A stretch of DNA of 43,485 bases from UBA2219 sp964612075 (lineage in GTDB: Bacteria; Desulfobacterota; Deferrimicrobia; Deferrimicrobiales; Deferrimicrobiaceae): contig CAZTFC010000020.1 in assembly GCA_964612075.1 (NCBI GenBank), positions 1-43,485 on the forward strand, given 5' to 3'. Each line of letters begins with the position of its first letter. Positions within the stretch are counted from its first letter, which is position 1. Below, one piece after another: positions 16,601-25,257 of the stretch. The position numbers and the translations under genes are program-made. The notes beneath the pieces are model-generated. The model was not told where the DNA came from. It searched no databases and was given only the letters and a program-made list of their open reading frames with translations.

Positions 16601-17167
16601 ATGAGGACGAAGGGATGCATGAAGCCGTCCCCGGGACCCGAAAACGGGACCGGGACGCTGCCGATGGTCCTGGTCCTCGTCGTCGTGGCCGCGGCCGCCC
16701 TGTTCCTCTACTGGAGCTGGCACTCGGGCGCTTCCGCGCCTCCCTTGCCGGCGGAGCCGAAGGAGGCCCCGCCGTTTTCGTTGAAGGACGTCAACGGGAA
16801 CGTCTACTCCTCGACCCGGTTCGCGGGGAAGCCCACCGTCATAAATTTCTTCACCACGTGGTGCCCCACGTGCCGGGACGAGATCCCCGGATTCGTGGAG
16901 GTCTTCAACCGGCACAGGGACAAGGGGTTCGAGCTGATCGGCATCTCCCTCGACACCGACACGCGGGGGGCGCTGCCCGCCTTCCTGGCCGGAAACCGGA
17001 TCGGCTACACGGTCCTCCTGGGCGACATCGACACGGTGCGGGCCTACGGAGGGTTCTCGACCGTTCCCACGACCTTCTTCGTCGGGAAGGACGGGAAGGT
17101 GAAGAACGTCATCGTGGGCTATATCGGCAGGGAGGATTTCGAGCGGGAAGTCCGGAAACTGCTGTGA
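16601..17167 (+). CDS. Membrane-anchored TlpA-like thioredoxin
   Basis: A 188-aa protein with one N-terminal membrane helix (about 20-38) and a periplasmic TlpA/ResA-type thioredoxin domain. The redox pair is Cys88 and Cys91 in TTWCPTC, and the cis-proline loop is STVPTTFFV. Such proteins reduce disulfides in cytochrome c maturation or other exported proteins. The ATG at 16601 follows GAAGGAGGGAGCGG. It is divergent from the catabolic operon and ends at a strong bidirectional terminator. Confidence 0.92.
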   Translation: MRTKGCMKPSPGPENGTGTLPMVLVLVVVAAAALFLYWSWHSGASAPPLPAEPKEAPPFSLKDVNGNVYSSTRFAGKPTVINFFTTWCPTCRDEIPGFVEVFNRHRDKGFELIGISLDTDTRGALPAFLAGNRIGYTVLLGDIDTVRAYGGFSTVPTTFFVGKDGKVKNVIVGYIGREDFEREVRKLL

Positions 17168-17178
17168 CGCCGAAAAGG

Positions 17179-17215
17179 GAAGGGGGCGGAAAGGTGTCCT
17201 TCCGCCCCCTTCATT
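17179..17215. terminator. Bidirectional rho-independent terminator
   Basis: GAAGGGGGCGGAA (17179-17191) pairs with TTCCGCCCCCTTC (17200-17212) around an 8-base loop. ATTT follows on the plus strand and a CCCTTTTC stretch on the minus strand, so it can end both the TlpA gene and the converging ferredoxin gene. Confidence 0.88.
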
Positions 17216-17231
17216 TCACCGGATGCCGTGG

Positions 17232-17402
17232 TTACGCGGGAACGCAGGCCGAAGCGGGGCAGACGTTCGCGCAGGCGCCGCAGTCGGTGCACGCGGCCGC
17301 GTCGATCTTGTAGATCGGGTCCCCTTCGGTAATACAGTTCGCCGGACACTCGTTCACGCACGCTCCGCACGCTATGCATTCTTCCGTGATCTTGTACGCC
17401 AT
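17232..17402 (-). CDS. 2[4Fe-4S] bacterial ferredoxin
   Basis: A 56-aa clostridial-type electron carrier. The sequence from the ATG at 17402 is MAYKITEECIACGACVNECP and onward, with cluster cysteines 9, 12, 15 and 19 and a second set 38, 41, 44 and 48 (both C-x2-C-x2-C-x3-C-P). The ribosome site GGGAGGAG is well placed. Only a longer overlapping frame is open elsewhere, and it lacks these motifs. It is downstream of the Nfu gene on the same strand, fitting an Fe-S theme, and indicates low-potential anaerobic electron transfer. Confidence 0.93.
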   Translation of the reverse strand: MAYKITEECIACGACVNECPANCITEGDPIYKIDAAACTDCGACANVCPASACVPA

Positions 17403-17428
17403 GACTCCTCCCTCTGAATATGTGGTTG

Positions 17429-17647
17429 TTATACGGACTCAACCCGCTCGACAGCAGGGATCCGCTCCTTGAGTGCCGCCTCGATGCCGTGCTTCAACGT
17501 CATCGTGGCCATCGGGCAGCTGCCGCACGCGCCTTTGAGGCGCACCTTCACCACGCCCCCGACGACATCGACGAGTTCCACGTCTCCCCCGTCGGCCTGC
17601 AGGGCCGGGCGAATGGTTTTCAGAACCGCTTCCACTTCGGGTTTCAC
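17429..17647 (-). CDS. Nfu-type Fe-S scaffold (NifU C-terminal domain protein)
   Basis: A 72-aa stand-alone NifU C-terminal domain that carries and hands over [4Fe-4S] clusters. The CxxC motif is in LKGACGSCPMATMTLK. The GTG at 17647 (MKPEVEAVLK) follows GGAGGAAACAAC at ideal spacing; a TTG 33 bases upstream is less likely. It complements the separate IscU at 4397-4792. The ferredoxin gene begins 26 bases after its stop. Confidence 0.92.
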   Translation of the reverse strand: MKPEVEAVLKTIRPALQADGGDVELVDVVGGVVKVRLKGACGSCPMATMTLKHGIEAALKERIPAVERVESV

Positions 17648-17679
17648 GTTGTTTCCTCCTCTTTGCTTGATGCCGTGCA

Positions 17680-17699
17680 ACTATAGGATGTCACGACAT
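17680..17699 (-). promoter_or_regulatory. Candidate promoter and palindrome upstream of nfu
   Basis: On the minus strand TATAGT (17680-17685) is a good -10 element. Directly upstream is the 12-base inverted repeat ATGTC-GT-GACAT (17688-17699), read on the minus strand, where a regulator could act. The -35 position (CTGTGC) is poor, which would fit an activated promoter. This is a motif-only call. Confidence 0.4.
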
Positions 17700-17722
17700 A
17701 TTGCACAGTTCCTTGACGCGGG

Positions 17723-18361
17723 TCAATCGGCGGATAGGAGCTGGAACCCCGCCTTCTTGATCGCAGCCTTCAGAACCTTGTAGTTTTTCGCCTCGATACG
17801 GATGATGTTGATGATCTTGTCGGGCTCCTGATGGGGAGCGGTGGCCAGGGAGACGATGTTCGCGTCGAAATCCTTCAAAAGCTTAAGGAGTTCGAGCAGT
17901 TTCCCGGGAAGGTTCGGCAGCACGAGCTCGACCCGGTACCCGGGGCCGTTCACCCCCATCCCCTCGATGAACGCGTCGATGATGTCGGTTTCCGTGATGA
18001 TCCCGACCAGCTTCCCGTTGTCCACCACCGGCAGGCACCCGATCTTCTTCTCCCGGATGATCAGCGCGGCCTCCTCGATGGGGGTCGTGGAGGAAACGGT
18101 GTAGGGACGCCGGGTCATGATCTGCTTCACCTTGATCTTGTCGAGCAGGTAGAAGATCTCCCGGATCTCAAGCGCCGTCGCCGACGAGGGGGAGGCCTGC
18201 TTGATGTCCCGCTCGGAAAGGATCCCCACGAGCTTCTCCCCGTCCTTGAGGACGGGGAGGTGGCGGATCTCGTGCTCCTTCAGCAGGTCCATCGCCCTCT
18301 TCATCGAATCCCCTTCGTCAACCCATACGGGGGCCGGCTTCATCCTGTTGGCGACGATCAT
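17723..18361 (-). CDS. CBS-pair plus ACT domain protein (AcuB-like)
   Basis: A 212-aa cytoplasmic regulator-type protein. Two CBS motifs come first (about 1-135; MKPAPVWVDEGDSMKRAMDLL and IMTRRPYTVSSTTPIEEAA regions), then an ACT-like domain (about 140-210; YRVELVLPNLPGKLLELLKLL). CBS pairs bind adenylates and ACT domains bind amino acids or similar ligands. The ATG has AAGGAGG upstream. It resembles the AcuB at 28253-28915 in layout, so the window has two paralogues, only one of them next to AcuC. The target is unknown. Confidence 0.87.
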   Translation of the reverse strand: MIVANRMKPAPVWVDEGDSMKRAMDLLKEHEIRHLPVLKDGEKLVGILSERDIKQASPSSATALEIREIFYLLDKIKVKQIMTRRPYTVSSTTPIEEAALIIREKKIGCLPVVDNGKLVGIITETDIIDAFIEGMGVNGPGYRVELVLPNLPGKLLELLKLLKDFDANIVSLATAPHQEPDKIINIIRIEAKNYKVLKAAIKKAGFQLLSAD

Positions 18362-18408
18362 GGAGATGCCTCCTTTTTAAGAGACGATTTGTCGAACGAC
18401 GGCCCGGG

Positions 18409-18993
18409 TCAGGTGAAGAAGCGGCGGACCAGGGCCAACGCCCGGATCACGTCCACGTCGGACACCATGATGTAGGACACCCCATCCCGCTCCCAGAAGA
18501 CGAACGACCTGCCGTCCCGCTCCCCCGAAAGGAGCGATTCCACCGGAAACGCCGGAAGGGGTTTGCCTCCAAGGAAGCGATCCTTCCGGAACACGACCAG
18601 CAGATGGCGGCCTCCTTCGTAACTGAATCGCATCGCGGCGGCATTTTTCCTCCGTACGGATTCCGCCTCGACGCCGGTCACGACGAACCCCGCGGCGTCC
18701 CGCGGAAGCCCCACGGCCACGCCGGAGTAGTCGAGGACCTTCTGTTCCGCCGCGTCGATTTCGAGGGGCGCGGGCATGCCCACCGCGGCCGGGGACGCCG
18801 AATAGATGCCCATCGCCTTGTCCACCAGCGCGTTCAAGCGGGGCACGCCGGTTTCCCTGAAGATGCGCCATCCCACGACCGCCACCGTAAGGGTCAAGAA
18901 AACCAATACGATGGCCGGGCGAGGACGGAACTCCATGACCCCCATCAGGGAGGACGTCTCGGGGATACGGCGCGCCGGGTCGCGGTTCGTCAT
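18409..18993 (-). CDS. Membrane-anchored protein of unknown function, anti-sigma-like C-terminus
   Basis: A 194-aa protein with one hydrophobic helix (about 27-43) and a soluble, probably periplasmic remainder. The segments LLVVFRKD, SFVFWERDGVSYIMVSDVDV and the preceding beta-rich region look like the outer domain of transmembrane anti-sigma factors, but no zinc-binding anti-sigma N-terminus and no sigma gene are present. The ATG at 18993 is chosen; an upstream non-ATG start at 19032 is possible. An AT-rich patch at 19031-19060 could carry its promoter. I do not recognise the family with confidence. Confidence 0.7.
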   Translation of the reverse strand: MTNRDPARRIPETSSLMGVMEFRPRPAIVLVFLTLTVAVVGWRIFRETGVPRLNALVDKAMGIYSASPAAVGMPAPLEIDAAEQKVLDYSGVAVGLPRDAAGFVVTGVEAESVRRKNAAAMRFSYEGGRHLLVVFRKDRFLGGKPLPAFPVESLLSGERDGRSFVFWERDGVSYIMVSDVDVIRALALVRRFFT

Positions 18994-19060
18994 CGATGCA
19001 TTCTCCACTGCCCCCCGGTGCGACACCGGCAATTATTGATATATTTTACATATTCTACGA

Positions 19061-20962
19061 TCACCACTCCACAATTTCCACTCCGAGATCCCGGAGAAGC
19101 GCCCGTGTGGCCGAATGCGCCTTCCCCCGGACCAGGAAGACCTTGCGGCCCGGCACCGCCGCATCCTCCGGGAGGGCGAGGGACGATCCCGATATCCTCA
19201 CCGAGAACCCGGCGTCCTCTCCCCCGGCGACCACGTGCTCCCTTTGGTTTTCCACCCTTCCCCCCGCCGCCTTCACGATGCGCTCGAAGATCGCGCGCCC
19301 GGATTCGCCTCTCCCGACCGTGAAGACGGAGTAGCCGGAATCCTTGAGGATGGACCGGATGGCGCCGGACATCTTCCCCGTGTCGACCACGTGCGTCTTT
19401 CCCGAGGCCTTGAAGACCCTCTCGGGCTGCAGGACGAGCTGGTACGTCCCCCCGGTGCCCCCGATCCGTATCCGTTCCCCCTCCAACGGGGAGAGGCCGA
19501 GGCAGGAGAGGGAGAAATCGACCGCCGGGATACCTCCTGCGGGTATGACAAGCCCCACGGGGACCCCCCGGTCCTTCTCCTCCTCGTCGACGCCCACGAG
19601 GAACCCCTCCATCGCTTTCGGGTCGTCCGCGAACGGGAGAACCCGGACCCCGACCCTCCCGGCATACCGGAGCACGGACGCAAGCGTTGCCGGCGGCTTC
19701 TCGGGCGTCTCCTTCAGCAGCACCAGGTCGCCGGAAAGGAGGCTCTCCTCGGTCCTCTGGATGACCCACCGGGCGGGAAGCACGACGGACACGGTCTCGC
19801 CGATCACCAGCGGGCGCGAGATCCCTTCCTTGACCGAGTGGTACCCGGAAACGCGCAGGATGCGGTCGATCATCTCGCTCGCTCCGCGGGCGCCCTCGAG
19901 CGACACGACGCGGATGTATTTCCAGTTCCCCTGGATGGCGTCCCGCACCCTCGGCGGCAGCCCGCCGCGGAAGTCGACGAGCGCCGCCTCGCCGCCCTGG
20001 AACTTGACCAGGGGGAAGTCCGGCAGGAGAAGGACCAGCTCCTCCCCGGAAGGGAGGGGAAGGAACATCGTCCCCTTCTCGATCCACTTCTCCCCGAGCG
20101 CGTTGAAGATGTCGGACAGCAGCCCGCGGTAGGGGGAACTCGCCGGCGGGACGACGGGCTCGCCCGCCGGCTCCTTCCTGCCCGTTTCGAGGAACGACAC
20201 GTCGGGAGCGGGCGTCTTCGGCGCGAGCAGCTCGGCCTGCGGCTTCGCCGCCGCCTGCGCGTCCGGCGTCGGCGCGGAGTCGACGTCGCGGCTCAAGGGG
20301 GCCGCCGGCGTCACCGTTTCCGCCGGGGGCGATGCGGCAGGGGCGGCGGCCCCGGGAGGCGCGGCGGGCGCTTCCTGCGGCGGGGGCTCGACCCTCGCGG
20401 CCCCGGCGACCTGGACCGGGGCTTCCCCGAAATAGGCCTCGGTGGGAAGGCGCAGCGTCTTCCCCGCGTAGATGAGGTCCACATTGTCCACGAACGGGTT
20501 GATATTCCGGACGGCTTCCAGGAACTCCTTCAGCCCCTTCCCCGGCATGCCGCGCGACACGTAGATCCCGGAAAGGGAGTCGCCCTTTTGCACCAGGTAG
20601 GCGACGGTTCTGCCGTCTTCGGCGCCTTCCCCGGGTTCCGCCGACGGGACGAGGATCTCCTGCCCGGGGGAGAGGCGCGACGGGTTCTTGATGTTCGGGT
20701 TGGTCCGCAGGAAATCTTTAAGCCTTTCGGCATACCGTTGGGGGTCGAGGGGGCGGGACCGCCCGAGGATCTTCCAGAGCGTCTCCCCCTTTTCCACGAC
20801 GTGGGTCTCGTAGAAGCTGCGCTTCCCCCCGACGGAATCGGAATACACCTTTTTCTCGAAGAAGATCTGCGGCCGCTCCTCGGCTTCCTGCGAGGCCGCG
20901 GGACCTGCCGAAACCAGCAGGAAAAGCGCGAGGGCCGCCCCCGGAAGGCGCCTTCCCCTCAA
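19061..20962 (-). CDS. Exported protein with two LysM domains
   Basis: A 633-aa predicted periplasmic or envelope protein. The signal peptide is MRGRRLPG followed by a hydrophobic core ending near SAGPAAS. LysM-like domains at about 54-106 (HVVEKGETLWKIL ... LSPGQEILVP) and 121-173 (YLVQKGDSLSGIY ... IYAGKTLRLP) should bind peptidoglycan. A Pro/Ala-rich linker (about 180-270) leads to a 360-residue C-terminal region of unknown fold. The start is TTG at 20962, overlapping the TGA of the upstream gene (TTGA) just behind GGGGAAGGG; a longer open frame upstream has shadow-gene composition. Confidence 0.85.
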   Translation of the reverse strand: MRGRRLPGAALALFLLVSAGPAASQEAEERPQIFFEKKVYSDSVGGKRSFYETHVVEKGETLWKILGRSRPLDPQRYAERLKDFLRTNPNIKNPSRLSPGQEILVPSAEPGEGAEDGRTVAYLVQKGDSLSGIYVSRGMPGKGLKEFLEAVRNINPFVDNVDLIYAGKTLRLPTEAYFGEAPVQVAGAARVEPPPQEAPAAPPGAAAPAASPPAETVTPAAPLSRDVDSAPTPDAQAAAKPQAELLAPKTPAPDVSFLETGRKEPAGEPVVPPASSPYRGLLSDIFNALGEKWIEKGTMFLPLPSGEELVLLLPDFPLVKFQGGEAALVDFRGGLPPRVRDAIQGNWKYIRVVSLEGARGASEMIDRILRVSGYHSVKEGISRPLVIGETVSVVLPARWVIQRTEESLLSGDLVLLKETPEKPPATLASVLRYAGRVGVRVLPFADDPKAMEGFLVGVDEEEKDRGVPVGLVIPAGGIPAVDFSLSCLGLSPLEGERIRIGGTGGTYQLVLQPERVFKASGKTHVVDTGKMSGAIRSILKDSGYSVFTVGRGESGRAIFERIVKAAGGRVENQREHVVAGGEDAGFSVRISGSSLALPEDAAVPGRKVFLVRGKAHSATRALLRDLGVEIVEW

Positions 20963-21744
20963 TACCCTTCCCCCGTGAACGTGGAAACGCCCGCGTCGAC
21001 GCCGACGGTCTTGTACATCTTCGGGCTCTCCCACGGCTCCCCCAGGATCCCGTCGTGGATGGCCCACGAGCGGCCCCGGACCGTGAGGTGCGCCCCGGCC
21101 CTGCGGAACGGGGTGCTGCCGTCGAGACGCGCGTGCAGCTCGCCGCCGGACTGGAACTCGCGGTCGATCCACTTCATCTTTTCCTTGCCCTTGATGTACT
21201 GGAAGCCGCTCCGCTCGTAGAGGATCGCGCTGTTGTACGACAGCGGCTCCAGGAAATAGAACTTGTGCCCCACGCGCTCGAAGAAAGCGTCCCAGGCCGC
21301 CACCATGTCCTTCATGATCCGCAGCCCGCGGCGTATCTGCCCCGGGGCCAGCCCCGCCTCCATCGCCCGGACCTCCTCGGGGATGTTGCGCCTCGCGGTG
21401 CCGAAGTAGGTTTCCTGCCCGTTCTCGTCCCGATCGACCGTGAACCGCTCCCCGTCGGGGTCGTTCACGATGATGAAGGAGATCTCCATCTGCCCGAAGG
21501 GCGAGTTCGACACATCGAGGAAATACGCGGCGTCGCGGTCTTCCGGGTCGCGCCGCAGGTCGATCTGGAAGAAGGGCATCTTCTCCGGGCACGTGATCTT
21601 GAGGCAATCCCTGCCGGCCGGGTTCCGGAACGACACGGGGTCGATCGTGAACAGCTGCAGCAGGCGGCGCGGGATGAGGGAGGACAGGAGCGTGGTCCGC
21701 TCGTCCGGCCTCATCGAGTTTATTTCGTAGATGGAAAGCGGCAA
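20959..21744 (-). CDS. Conserved-looking hypothetical protein, possible GNAT-like fold
   Basis: A 261-aa soluble protein beginning MPLSIYEINSMRP. The segment LSYNSAILYERSGFQYIKG resembles the end of a GNAT acetyltransferase domain, where an N-x2-A-x2-L-Y-x3-GF pattern is usual, but the acetyl-CoA loop is not clear, so no activity is assigned. It lies 11 bases after the acyl-CoA synthetase gene and overlaps the LysM gene by TTGA, so it may be co-expressed with both. Confidence 0.75.
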   Translation of the reverse strand: MPLSIYEINSMRPDERTTLLSSLIPRRLLQLFTIDPVSFRNPAGRDCLKITCPEKMPFFQIDLRRDPEDRDAAYFLDVSNSPFGQMEISFIIVNDPDGERFTVDRDENGQETYFGTARRNIPEEVRAMEAGLAPGQIRRGLRIMKDMVAAWDAFFERVGHKFYFLEPLSYNSAILYERSGFQYIKGKEKMKWIDREFQSGGELHARLDGSTPFRRAGAHLTVRGRSWAIHDGILGEPWESPKMYKTVGVDAGVSTFTGEGY

Positions 21745-21755
21745 CGGTTCGCCCT

Positions 21756-23549
21756 TTAGTCCTTTTCATAGAGGGCGTCCAGCAGCCCTCCGTATTTTCC
21801 GACGACGACCTTCCTGCGGACCTTGAGCGTGGGCGTCAGCTCCCCGGTCTCCTGAGAGAAGTCGGTGCCCAGCAGGACGAACTTCTTCACCTGCTCGAAC
21901 GAGGCGAGGCCCCGGTTGACCTCGTCGATCCGCTCCTGTATCAGCTTCCGGACCTCGGGGTTCTCCGAGAGCGCCTTGATGTCGCGCTCCGCGATCCCCT
22001 TCTTCGACGCCCACGCCATGATCTCGTCGGGCGACAGGGTGATCAGCGCCGTGAGGTATTTCCTCCGGTCCCCGTACACGAACGCCTGGCTGATGAAGGG
22101 GTCGTTCTTCAGCAGGTTCTCCACGTTCTGCGGGGCGATGTTCTTCCCGCCGGACGTCACGATGATGTCCTTCTTCCGGTCGGTGATCCGGAGGAACCCG
22201 TCGCCGTCCAGGACGCCGATGTCTCCGGTGTGCATCCAGCCTTCCGGATCGATCGCCTCCCGCGTCGCCTCGGGATCCTTGAAGTACTCCTTGAAGATGT
22301 GGCGCCCGCGGGCGAGGATCTCTCCGTCGGGCGCGATCCGGACCTCCGTGCCGGGCAGCGGATGCCCCACGGTCCCGAACTTGTAATTCTCCGGCCGGTT
22401 GCAGGAGACGATCGTCGAGGTCTCCGTGAGGCCGTACCCCTCGATGATGAGCACGCCGAGCGCGTGGAGGAACTCCGCGATCTCCTGGGCGAGGGGCGCA
22501 CCGCCGGAGACGAAGAAGCGCAGCCGGCCGCCCATCCGCGCGCGGATCTTCCCGAAGACCAGACGGTCCGCGATCCCGTTCTTCCAGGCGAGGAAGCCGG
22601 GGATCTTCTCCCCCCGCTGCTTGTGGCGGGAGACCTCCCGGCCCACCCCCATCGCCCACAGGAAGATGGCCTTCTTCAGCCCCCCGTCCTCCTCGACCTT
22701 GGCGAGGACGCGGGCGTAGAACTTCTCGTAGAGCCGGGGGACGCTGACCATGTACTCGGGGCGCGCGACGGCCAGGTCCTCGGCCACCGTCTGCAGCCCG
22801 CGGGCGAAGGCCGTCGTCGTCATCGCGTCCCACGTGACGAAGTGCTCGATCCGCCCGAGGGAATGCGCCAGCGGGAGGAACATGAGGAACATCGACCCCG
22901 GCGGGAAGCTGACCGCCTCGAGGGTGGACGTGACGTTGAACGCGTAGTTGCTGTGGCGGGTCAACACGCCCTTCGGGGGGCCGATCGTCCCGGAGGTGTA
23001 GATGATCGTCAGGTCGTCCTCGGGGCGGATCTCCCCCGCCCGCTTCTCGACCGCCCCGGGGTTGGCCTTCCCGTACTCCCTGCCCCGCTCCCGCAGCGCG
23101 TCCAGCGTCTCGGCCTTCTCCCTGCCGTCGGCGCTCCCCGTCATCATCACTACGGACGACAGCTTCGGCAGCCGGGAGACGCACGACATCACCTTGTTGT
23201 ACTGCGGCTCGTCCTCGACGAAGACGACGCCGGCGCCGCTGTGGCCCAGGATGTACTCCACCTGGTCGGGGAGGTTCGACGGGTAGATGGGCACGGGGAT
23301 GAAACCGCCGAGGATCGCTGCGATGTCGGTCAGGCACCATTCCACGCGGGTGCCGGACAGGATCGCGACCCGGTCCCCCTTCGACAGCCCGGCCGCCATC
23401 ATCCCCAGGCAGATCTCCTTCGCCGCGTCGCCGGCCTGGCGGAACGTCATGGGCGTGTAGCCGCCCTCCCCCGGCACCAGGTATCGCACCGCATCGCCTC
23501 CCTGGGCGATCCGGTTCAGGAACATGCTGGACAGTGTCGTCTCTTTCAA
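21756..23549 (-). CDS. Long-chain acyl-CoA synthetase (AMP-forming)
   Basis: A 597-aa FAD15-type ANL-superfamily ligase that activates fatty acids with ATP and CoA. Motifs: IIYTSGTIGPPKG (the usual TSGTTG has Ile for the second Thr), GYGLTETS, MHTGDIGVLDGDGFLRITDRKKDIIVTSGGKNI, and the late LTPTLKVRRK lysine. The TTG at 23549 gives the family N-terminus (KETTLSSMF) behind AGGGGA; an ATG at 23609 would add 20 residues and overlap the preceding gene. Likely role: lipid turnover or fatty-acid degradation. Confidence 0.93.
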   Translation of the reverse strand: MKETTLSSMFLNRIAQGGDAVRYLVPGEGGYTPMTFRQAGDAAKEICLGMMAAGLSKGDRVAILSGTRVEWCLTDIAAILGGFIPVPIYPSNLPDQVEYILGHSGAGVVFVEDEPQYNKVMSCVSRLPKLSSVVMMTGSADGREKAETLDALRERGREYGKANPGAVEKRAGEIRPEDDLTIIYTSGTIGPPKGVLTRHSNYAFNVTSTLEAVSFPPGSMFLMFLPLAHSLGRIEHFVTWDAMTTTAFARGLQTVAEDLAVARPEYMVSVPRLYEKFYARVLAKVEEDGGLKKAIFLWAMGVGREVSRHKQRGEKIPGFLAWKNGIADRLVFGKIRARMGGRLRFFVSGGAPLAQEIAEFLHALGVLIIEGYGLTETSTIVSCNRPENYKFGTVGHPLPGTEVRIAPDGEILARGRHIFKEYFKDPEATREAIDPEGWMHTGDIGVLDGDGFLRITDRKKDIIVTSGGKNIAPQNVENLLKNDPFISQAFVYGDRRKYLTALITLSPDEIMAWASKKGIAERDIKALSENPEVRKLIQERIDEVNRGLASFEQVKKFVLLGTDFSQETGELTPTLKVRRKVVVGKYGGLLDALYEKD

Positions 23550-23583
23550 GGCGGTCCCCTGTGGCCTCTCCGGAATTCGGTTC

Positions 23584-25257
23584 CTAACGGAAAAACGGCA
23601 CGACGTCATCGTATGTTATCATCCCGCGGCGCAGCAGGTCGTGCACAGATTCCACCGCCGGATAAAAATCCTCCACCAGGAGCGCGGCCAGCTTCTCCTC
23701 GAGGTCCATGTCGGACGCGATGATGTTCTCGACGGCCGGCGTGAACGGGACGAGCTCGATGAGAGCCATCTTGCCGGAGTATCCCGTGCCGCCGCAATTC
23801 GGGCACCCCGCCGGAAGATAGAAGGAGCAGTCCCTCACGACCTGCTCCAGCTCCTCCCGGTAGCGCTCCCCGACCTCCCGCAGCGACGGCTTGGCCGGCA
23901 CCGCGCGGCGGCATTCCATGCACAAAAGCTTCACGAGGCGCTGGTGCATCGCCAGGCGCATCACGTGCGCCAGGGTGAAGGGATCGACGTCGAGGGTCAG
24001 GATCGTGCGGAGGGTCCGGTCGAAGTTCAGCCGGCGGATGCCGCACAGCACGATCATTCCGGCGTCCGCGAGATGGAGCAGCGAGGACAGGTCGTCCGGA
24101 TCGGACAGGTTCTCGATCATCAGGATGTCGGGCTCCAGCGACTCCGCCAGCAGGTCCCAGCTCCGGGAGAACCCGCCTTCCACCTGGCTGCGCAGGATCT
24201 GGATGTACCCTTCGTTCCGGAACCGGTGCCGCTCCTCCACGGTGACCACGCGGCGCCCCGGCGCGTTCACCTGGCGCAGCATCGCGTACAGCGTGGTGGC
24301 GCCGCCCTCCGGCCCGGGGGAGGACACGAGGAACATCCCGTTCCCTCGGCCCAGCACCTTCTGCGTGATGTCGAACTGCTCCGCGTTCAGCCCGATGGAG
24401 TCGAGGGGGATGCCCGCCCGCAGCTCGGGGAGGATCTTCACGATCACCTCGGGGCCGGAGAGCCCGCGGACGAAGCTCGCCCGGCACGCGGTGACGCCGG
24501 CGGGGGTCTCCAGCGAAAAGACCTTCTCGGAAAGGCCGGAAGGGTTTTCCGACGCGGCGGCCAGATCGAGGAAGGTCTCCCGGATGGCGTCCCTGCGCTT
24601 CAGCGGGGTGGAGAACAAAAGCATCGGCTTGCCGTCGGCGCCGCGCCCCTCGATGGCCAGGTCCTTCCCCTCGGGATAGATCCGCAGGCCGGAGATCCCC
24701 CGGCTGGCGCAATGGAGCAGCACGCGCTCGACGGCGTAACGCATCCCGCCGAGCGACAGCCAGTCGCCGGCCTCCTCCCGGGTGATCGCCCCGCCCGCCA
24801 CGTCCGCGGGCTGGAGCGTCTGCGAATCCCGATAGAGCCGCGATATGATCGCCCCGATCGTGCCACGGGGGCAGACCGCCACGCGGACGGTCAGCCCCGT
24901 CATCTCCTCGATGGAGGAAAAGGCCGTGTGGCAGAACGGGTCCGCCGTCGCGACCGTCAGGCGGTTCCCTTCCCTGGAAATCGGCACGATCTGGTGCTCC
25001 CGGACCATCGTCTCCGGAAGAAGCTCCGCCAGATCCAGGGAAATGGAATCGGGCTCGATCTCCAGGAACGGGATGCCGATCGTTTCCGCCAGGATCCATC
25101 CCCGGGCGTCATGGTGCAGGCGGTTCCCGAGCAGCGCGGCCTCCAGCAGGGGAATTCCCCGCATGGCCGCCAGCTCCCGGATTTCCTTCAGGTCGGAGGA
25201 GGTGACGTAGCCGAGCCGCAGCAGGCTTTCGAGAAGATCGGAGGGACTCGAAGACAC
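23584..25257 (-). CDS. GspE/PilB-like MshEN protein with destroyed ATPase motifs
   Basis: A 557-aa protein with the architecture of type II secretion/type IV pilus assembly ATPases: N-terminal MshEN domain (about 10-110), ATPase core (about 160-430) and a zinc tetracysteine (Cys446, Cys449, Cys485, Cys488 in CMEC ... CPNC) before GYSGKMALIEL. The Walker A GPTGSGKTT is SPGPEGGATT (residues 313-322; the Lys position is Gly319), Walker B GEIRD is ENLSD (382-386), and the Asp and His boxes are altered. It should not hydrolyse ATP. The MshEN part may still bind c-di-GMP, as it does in related proteins, so a regulatory role is plausible. GTG start at 25257 behind GAGGG. No other secretion gene is adjacent. 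Confidence 0.88.
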   Translation of the reverse strand: MSSSPSDLLESLLRLGYVTSSDLKEIRELAAMRGIPLLEAALLGNRLHHDARGWILAETIGIPFLEIEPDSISLDLAELLPETMVREHQIVPISREGNRLTVATADPFCHTAFSSIEEMTGLTVRVAVCPRGTIGAIISRLYRDSQTLQPADVAGGAITREEAGDWLSLGGMRYAVERVLLHCASRGISGLRIYPEGKDLAIEGRGADGKPMLLFSTPLKRRDAIRETFLDLAAASENPSGLSEKVFSLETPAGVTACRASFVRGLSGPEVIVKILPELRAGIPLDSIGLNAEQFDITQKVLGRGNGMFLVSSPGPEGGATTLYAMLRQVNAPGRRVVTVEERHRFRNEGYIQILRSQVEGGFSRSWDLLAESLEPDILMIENLSDPDDLSSLLHLADAGMIVLCGIRRLNFDRTLRTILTLDVDPFTLAHVMRLAMHQRLVKLLCMECRRAVPAKPSLREVGERYREELEQVVRDCSFYLPAGCPNCGGTGYSGKMALIELVPFTPAVENIIASDMDLEEKLAALLVEDFYPAVESVHDLLRRGMITYDDVVPFFR

